From Burkholderia lata (GTDB taxonomy: Bacteria > Pseudomonadota > Gammaproteobacteria > Burkholderiales > Burkholderiaceae), in NCBI RefSeq assembly GCF_000012945.1, contig NC_007510.1, forward strand, positions 1,922,001-1,986,000: a DNA stretch of 64,000 nt. The letters are read 5' to 3'. Shown here piece by piece: positions 60,183 through 64,000 of the stretch. Each line of letters starts with the position of its first letter. Position 1 is the stretch's first letter. A program made the translations under genes and the position numbers. The notes beneath the pieces were generated by a model. It saw nothing but the letters and a program-made list of their open reading frames with translations, made no database searches and was not told the DNA's origin.

Positions 60183-61453
60183 CGCGCTCCGTCCTCCTTC
60201 CTGAGTTTCGCGGCCATGGCTTCGATCCCGGTCCATGCGGGGCGATCCGAATACGCACCACGGATGTAAGCCACCAGATCCGCGATCTGACGATCGTCGT
60301 ATTGTTCGATGAACGACGGCATGTAGTTGAGGGTATCCTCGCCATGCCACGTGATTCCGTTGAGGATCATCTGAATCGCATTGCGCGGCGTGGTCGCGTT
60401 GACGGATGTACTGAAGGCCAGCGTCGGGCGCTCGCCGATTTCCTGCATTGGCGACCCCTGGCCATGACATTGCGCGCAAGACGCCTGGAACAGTAAGGCG
60501 CCGCGTTGCTCGCTCACTGTCGCCACCTTGCTTGCGATGGTGCTAGCCACAGGTTGAACAGTTACTGGTTTCTGGATCGACAGAATGTAAGAGGCGATTG
60601 CTTCGACGTCTTCGACCGGCACTGTCGCGAGATCGCGCGTGACTGGCAGCATTGGTCCGGCGGCCGCGCCATGTTCACTTGCACGGCCGGTGCGCAGATA
60701 GGCAACGAGCTGTCCTCGTGCCCATGGTCGCGTGGCGCTGCCTAGCATATTGAGCGGTGGCGCTTCCCAGCCGTCGACAATGCCGCCGTCGAACGTCTTT
60801 CCGGCCTGTTCACCGCCGATCGCGTTGAGTGGAGAATGGCAGGATGCGCAGTGCCCAAGGCCATCGACAAGTTGCTTGCCCCGATTCCACTCGGCCGACT
60901 GAGCCGAGTCTGGCCGAGACTCGCCCTCGCGCAGATAGAGGATGTTCCAGAACGCGACGGGTGGCCGAAAGTTGAGCGGAAAGATCAAGTCGTTCACGGG
61001 GGCTGAAGCGTGAACGGGTTCACGCGTCATCAGGTACGCGTAGGCGGCCGCGATATCCTGGTCGGACATGCGCGTGAAATGGATATACGGAAATGCCGGA
61101 TAGAGTTGATGGCCGTCACGCGCGATCCCGCGTCGTAGCGCGCGGGCGAATGCTTCTTGCGACCAACGGCCGATTCCGGTGTCGGGGTCTGGCGTGATGT
61201 TTGTCGCATAGATCGTGCCGAACGGAGTCGCAAGCGGCAATCCGCCTGAAAACGGCTTGCCGCCTTTTGCGGTATGGCAAACGATGCAGTCGCCGAGCGC
61301 GATGATCCGTGCGCCGGCACGGACGAGTTGCGGGTCGAATACTGCGCGCGGCTCGACTGGTTCGATCGCTTGCTCATACATGATGCCGATCGCGATCGCC
61401 AAGCCGACGAGTGCGATCCCTGCAAGGCCAAGCCAGAGTCGTTTGTGCTTCAC
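60179..61453 (-). CDS. Membrane-anchored triheme cytochrome c
   Basis: A 424-residue protein with an N-terminal membrane anchor (LWLGLAGIALVGLAIAIGIM) and three heme c sites: CIVCH (near 55), CASCH (near 205) and CAQCH (near 330). This is the cytochrome subunit pattern of membrane alcohol/aldehyde dehydrogenases and of Tat-type Mo hydroxylases. GTG 61453 with TGGAG 5-6 nt upstream places the anchor at the very start; a more upstream ATG at 61513 is less likely. First gene of the three-gene overlapping operon. Confidence 0.92.
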   Translation of the reverse strand: MKHKRLWLGLAGIALVGLAIAIGIMYEQAIEPVEPRAVFDPQLVRAGARIIALGDCIVCHTAKGGKPFSGGLPLATPFGTIYATNITPDPDTGIGRWSQEAFARALRRGIARDGHQLYPAFPYIHFTRMSDQDIAAAYAYLMTREPVHASAPVNDLIFPLNFRPPVAFWNILYLREGESRPDSAQSAEWNRGKQLVDGLGHCASCHSPLNAIGGEQAGKTFDGGIVDGWEAPPLNMLGSATRPWARGQLVAYLRTGRASEHGAAAGPMLPVTRDLATVPVEDVEAIASYILSIQKPVTVQPVASTIASKVATVSEQRGALLFQASCAQCHGQGSPMQEIGERPTLAFSTSVNATTPRNAIQMILNGITWHGEDTLNYMPSFIEQYDDRQIADLVAYIRGAYSDRPAWTGIEAMAAKLRKEDGAR

Positions 61454-61729
61454 GCGTGCTCCAGGCAGATCGATTCGCGACCGGTCGCGCCATTTGCACG
61501 CCGGATCATACAAGCAGTCTAGGAGTGTGTGGCCACAATGTCCTTAAGGCTGGCTGAAACGTTGTGAACCCACTTAAGCACTACGCCGTAGCGGAATTTA
61601 AGAACGAGCCAATGGCGACGTGACTTTCCGGTATGTCTGTCGCACCCCGGCAAGGGGTCTTGGTCACGCCGGTATTCATGCAAGCGGTACATGCCGCATT
61701 CAACGCGATCGTCATCGATTTTTGTCGAG

Positions 61730-62854
61730 TCAAATCGGGTGGCCGAGTCCGAATGCCGTGGCCAACTCGGGGCCCTTCCGAAGCAATGAAGTTACGTCGG
61801 CGCGGCGCTCGATTGACCATCGAGCAAGTCGTGCAACGACGTCGGTTGCGTCCGCGGGCAGCGATTCAGCGAGCGAAACGGCGTCGCGCGCCGCCTTTGA
61901 TGTGCCGGATGCCGTGTGTGGCCGCACGGTACATGCCGCGTCTCCGACCAATGCCACGCGACCGTGGGCAAAGTGCGGGCTCAGTGCGTCAAAGATTGCC
62001 TGGACGAACGGTGCCCGCGTGGCGAGGACCAACTGAGAGAAGACGGCAGGCAGCCGTTCGCTCGCGAGTTGCCTTAGACTCGCAACCGAGTCGTTCGAAA
62101 GCTGACCGGGGTGAATCGACCCATGATGGATCGTTCCCGTCTGATCGGTCAAATGACGACGCAACGCATCCGGGTTCGTTTCGTTGCGATACCAGAGCCA
62201 GTTAAAGCGCCGCGCGCCCGGTTCGAGCGAGCCGTCAAGTGCAGGGATCAGAAACGCCATGAACAGCTCACCCGGTGCCTTGTGGAGTGTCATGTTCTCG
62301 ACCAGCGTCGCGATCGCTGCGGCGTCGAAATCAGCCTCGTCGACAATGCCACGCCAGGCGATGTAGCCGGCGAACGACGGCACATAATCGGGAAAGATGT
62401 GGGCACGCAGGGCCGATCCCATTCCATCCGCCGCAATGAGGACGTCAGCACGAACCTGTCGACCGTCGATATGAATGTTGACGCCATCGGCATCTTGCTC
62501 GAAGCCAGTGACGGCATGGCCATAATGGATCTGCCCGTGAGGCAACGTGCTGCAGAGTGAGCGGTAGACCGCATCCCATGACGAGAACGGCAGCATCTCC
62601 GGCTCGTCTCGCGTGACAACGCCGTCACGGTCGATCCATTGTCTGCGTCGTGTTGGCACGCTGATCATGGCGCGGCAATGATGTCCATGCTGTTCGAGAA
62701 ATGCCATCATGCGCCTAAGGACGGCTACGCCACCGCCTTGTCCTCGCAACGGAGTAGGCGAGCGCTCATAGATCTCTACATCGTGCCCGATGCAATCAAG
62801 AGTCAGAGCGGCTGAGAGACCGGCGATCGAACCACCCGCAACGACTACTTTCAT
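61730..62854 (-). CDS. FAD-dependent monooxygenase (dihydroxypyridine hydroxylase-like)
   Basis: A 374-residue flavin hydroxylase: VVAGGSIAGLSAALTL (3-18), YERSPTPLRGQGGGVAVL, LIAADGMGSALRAH and VALVGDAACTVRPHTASGTS. FAGYIAWRGIVDE and RRFNWLWYRNE are shared with the protein at 47214, so the two are paralogues. It lies 277 bp upstream of the cytochrome gene on the same strand and could supply or use the product of the Mo hydroxylase. Confidence 0.87.
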   Translation of the reverse strand: MKVVVAGGSIAGLSAALTLDCIGHDVEIYERSPTPLRGQGGGVAVLRRMMAFLEQHGHHCRAMISVPTRRRQWIDRDGVVTRDEPEMLPFSSWDAVYRSLCSTLPHGQIHYGHAVTGFEQDADGVNIHIDGRQVRADVLIAADGMGSALRAHIFPDYVPSFAGYIAWRGIVDEADFDAAAIATLVENMTLHKAPGELFMAFLIPALDGSLEPGARRFNWLWYRNETNPDALRRHLTDQTGTIHHGSIHPGQLSNDSVASLRQLASERLPAVFSQLVLATRAPFVQAIFDALSPHFAHGRVALVGDAACTVRPHTASGTSKAARDAVSLAESLPADATDVVARLARWSIERRADVTSLLRKGPELATAFGLGHPI

Positions 62855-63075
62855 CTTCGCTTACTCCCGTGCGCGGCAGGTGTGAAGTACCACGGATTGA
62901 ATGTCGGTCTTTCCCGCCGGCGTGCGTTTGCCGCGGCTGAGAGCGCGTTGGCGGGTGAGTCAGCCACCAACGCGTATGCCGTATTGCAACGTCCCACGGT
63001 GTTGTCAGATCGGAGATCGAATGATGCCACTATCGATCTGGTTTTGCTCGGGCGGTGTGGGGATTTGATCGGAAA

Positions 63076-64000
63076 TCAACCGTGCCGCGTCCCCCCCAAT
63101 TCGCACTCGACGAGCTGCGTGTCAAATCGTGCGCGCTCCTGTCGGGCCCGGGCCGAGTTGTCCGCAACGGAAATCACGACAATGCCGGCGAACGCGACAG
63201 CCATCGAAAAGAGTGCGGGGTATTCGTACGGGTAGAGAGCATGCGCGTGGCCAAGAACCTGTACCCATACTGTCGGACTCAATACGGTCAGCACAACGGC
63301 GGTGATGAGACCGAGCATGCCACCGATGACAGCGCCGCGCGTGGTCAGGCCGCGCCAATAGATCGAGAGCAGTAGGACCGGGAAGTTTGAGCTGGCCGCA
63401 ATCGAAAACGTAAGACTGACAATGAAGGCGATGTTTTGCTTCTCGAAGGCGATACCGAGGAGCACTGCCAGGACGCCCAGGACGAGCGTGGTTATACGGG
63501 CCACGCGCATTTCATCGCGATCAGACGCATTGCCACGGCGCAGGACATTCGCGTACAGGTCATGCGAGATCGCGGACGATCCAGCCAGGGTCAGGCCGGC
63601 TACCACTGCAAGAATGGTCGAGAATGCGACTGCGCAGATGAATCCGAGGAACACGTTTCCCCCCACCGCGTGCGCGAGATGGATCGCTACCATGTTCACG
63701 CCGCCGATCACGGAACCTGACGAATTGTGATACTCCGGATTTGACGCAACGAGTGCGATTGTCCCGAAGCCAATGATGATGATCAATGCGTAGCCGACGC
63801 CGACGATACCCGTGGCGTAAAGAATGCTCTTGCGCGCAGCCTTGACGTTGCCGACCGTGAAGAATCGCATCAGGATATGGGGCAGCCCGGCCGTGCCGAA
63901 GATCAGCGCGAGGCCGAGCGATACAGCGGAAACCGGATCCGAGACAAGCCCGCCTGGGCGCATGATGGCATCGTGCTTCGAATGCACGAGAACCGCCTGC
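63076..64000 (-). CDS. actP: Cation/acetate symporter ActP-like, C-terminal part (cut by window edge)
   Basis: The frame is open to the right end, so the N-terminal half lies outside. The visible 308 residues follow E. coli ActP closely: [47 protein letters not shown]-like [40 protein letters not shown] and a C-terminal [20 protein letters not shown]. Sodium:solute symporter family; probably imports acetate or another short carboxylate. The real start is not in the window. Confidence 0.9.
   Translation of the reverse strand, partial: QAVLVHSKHDAIMRPGGLVSDPVSAVSLGLALIFGTAGLPHILMRFFTVGNVKAARKSILYATGIVGVGYALIIIIGFGTIALVASNPEYHNSSGSVIGGVNMVAIHLAHAVGGNVFLGFICAVAFSTILAVVAGLTLAGSSAISHDLYANVLRRGNASDRDEMRVARITTLVLGVLAVLLGIAFEKQNIAFIVSLTFSIAASSNFPVLLLSIYWRGLTTRGAVIGGMLGLITAVVLTVLSPTVWVQVLGHAHALYPYEYPALFSMAVAFAGIVVISVADNSARARQERARFDTQLVECELGGTRHG

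Overview
The window looks like a Burkholderia (Burkholderiales) replicon. GC-rich codon use, many LysR regulators, aromatic/heteroaromatic oxidation genes, an ActP-type permease, a Burkholderia-style trimeric porin and XapX/OYE genes all point that way. Several stretches with visibly poorer GC carry horizontally moving functions (STAND NTPase, Rhs, AAA ATPase, orphan immunity genes), so this is an accessory-rich region of a secondary chromosome or megaplasmid.

Layout. 1-5.6 kb: end of a flavin monooxygenase, an aromatic-acid-type MFS carrier, then a divergent SMP-30-like/MFS/NTF2-fold operon and its LysR regulator. 5.96-9.8 kb: one large nuclease-STAND NTPase gene, a likely single-gene antiphage system. 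10.1-16.9 kb: a catabolic operon (LysR, GMC oxidoreductase, benzaldehyde-type dehydrogenase, amidohydrolase, SDR, NTF2-fold). 17.4-30.8 kb: the most interesting part, an expanded adaptive response to DNA alkylation. It holds Ada, three further O6-alkylguanine-DNA alkyltransferases, two AlkB, three Oxygenase-NA-type 2OG-Fe(II) proteins plus the broken end of a fourth, an AlkA-like glycosylase, a free-standing Ada metal-binding domain, two TagD-like cytidylyltransferases, two near-identical SnoaL-fold ester cyclases, a ChaC-type glutathione-degrading enzyme and small unknown proteins.

I find nine promoters in this block built the same way: an Ada-box-like AAT-N6/7-GCAA followed by a conserved AATCGGAGT-like tail and, exactly 35 nt after the G of GCAA in all nine, a -10-like hexamer. 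They start essentially every transcription unit of the block and so tie the non-repair genes (ester cyclases, ChaC, cytidylyltransferase, a 63-aa protein, a 174-aa protein) to the repair genes as one regulon. The Ada protein itself has lost three of its four zinc cysteines.

31.0-38.7 kb: a secreted Rhs/YD-repeat protein with an immunity-like neighbour, flanked by decayed pieces of dnaE2. 39-41.6 kb: a PrrC/RloC-like AAA_13 ATPase with a CxxC hook. 41.9-46.9 kb: small unknown, NTF2-fold, an aldo/keto reductase with an internal deletion, a broken aldehyde dehydrogenase, orphan immunity-like genes and a KTSC protein. 47.2-57.4 kb: flavin monooxygenase, DsbA-like, LysR, porin, TetR, XapX, OYE, MFS, LysR. 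57.4-62.9 kb: a tightly overlapping molybdenum hydroxylase operon (Mo subunit, 2Fe-2S subunit, triheme cytochrome c) followed upstream by a second flavin monooxygenase, consistent with N-heteroaromatic or aldehyde oxidation. The window ends inside an actP-like symporter. No tRNA, rRNA or CRISPR array was seen.
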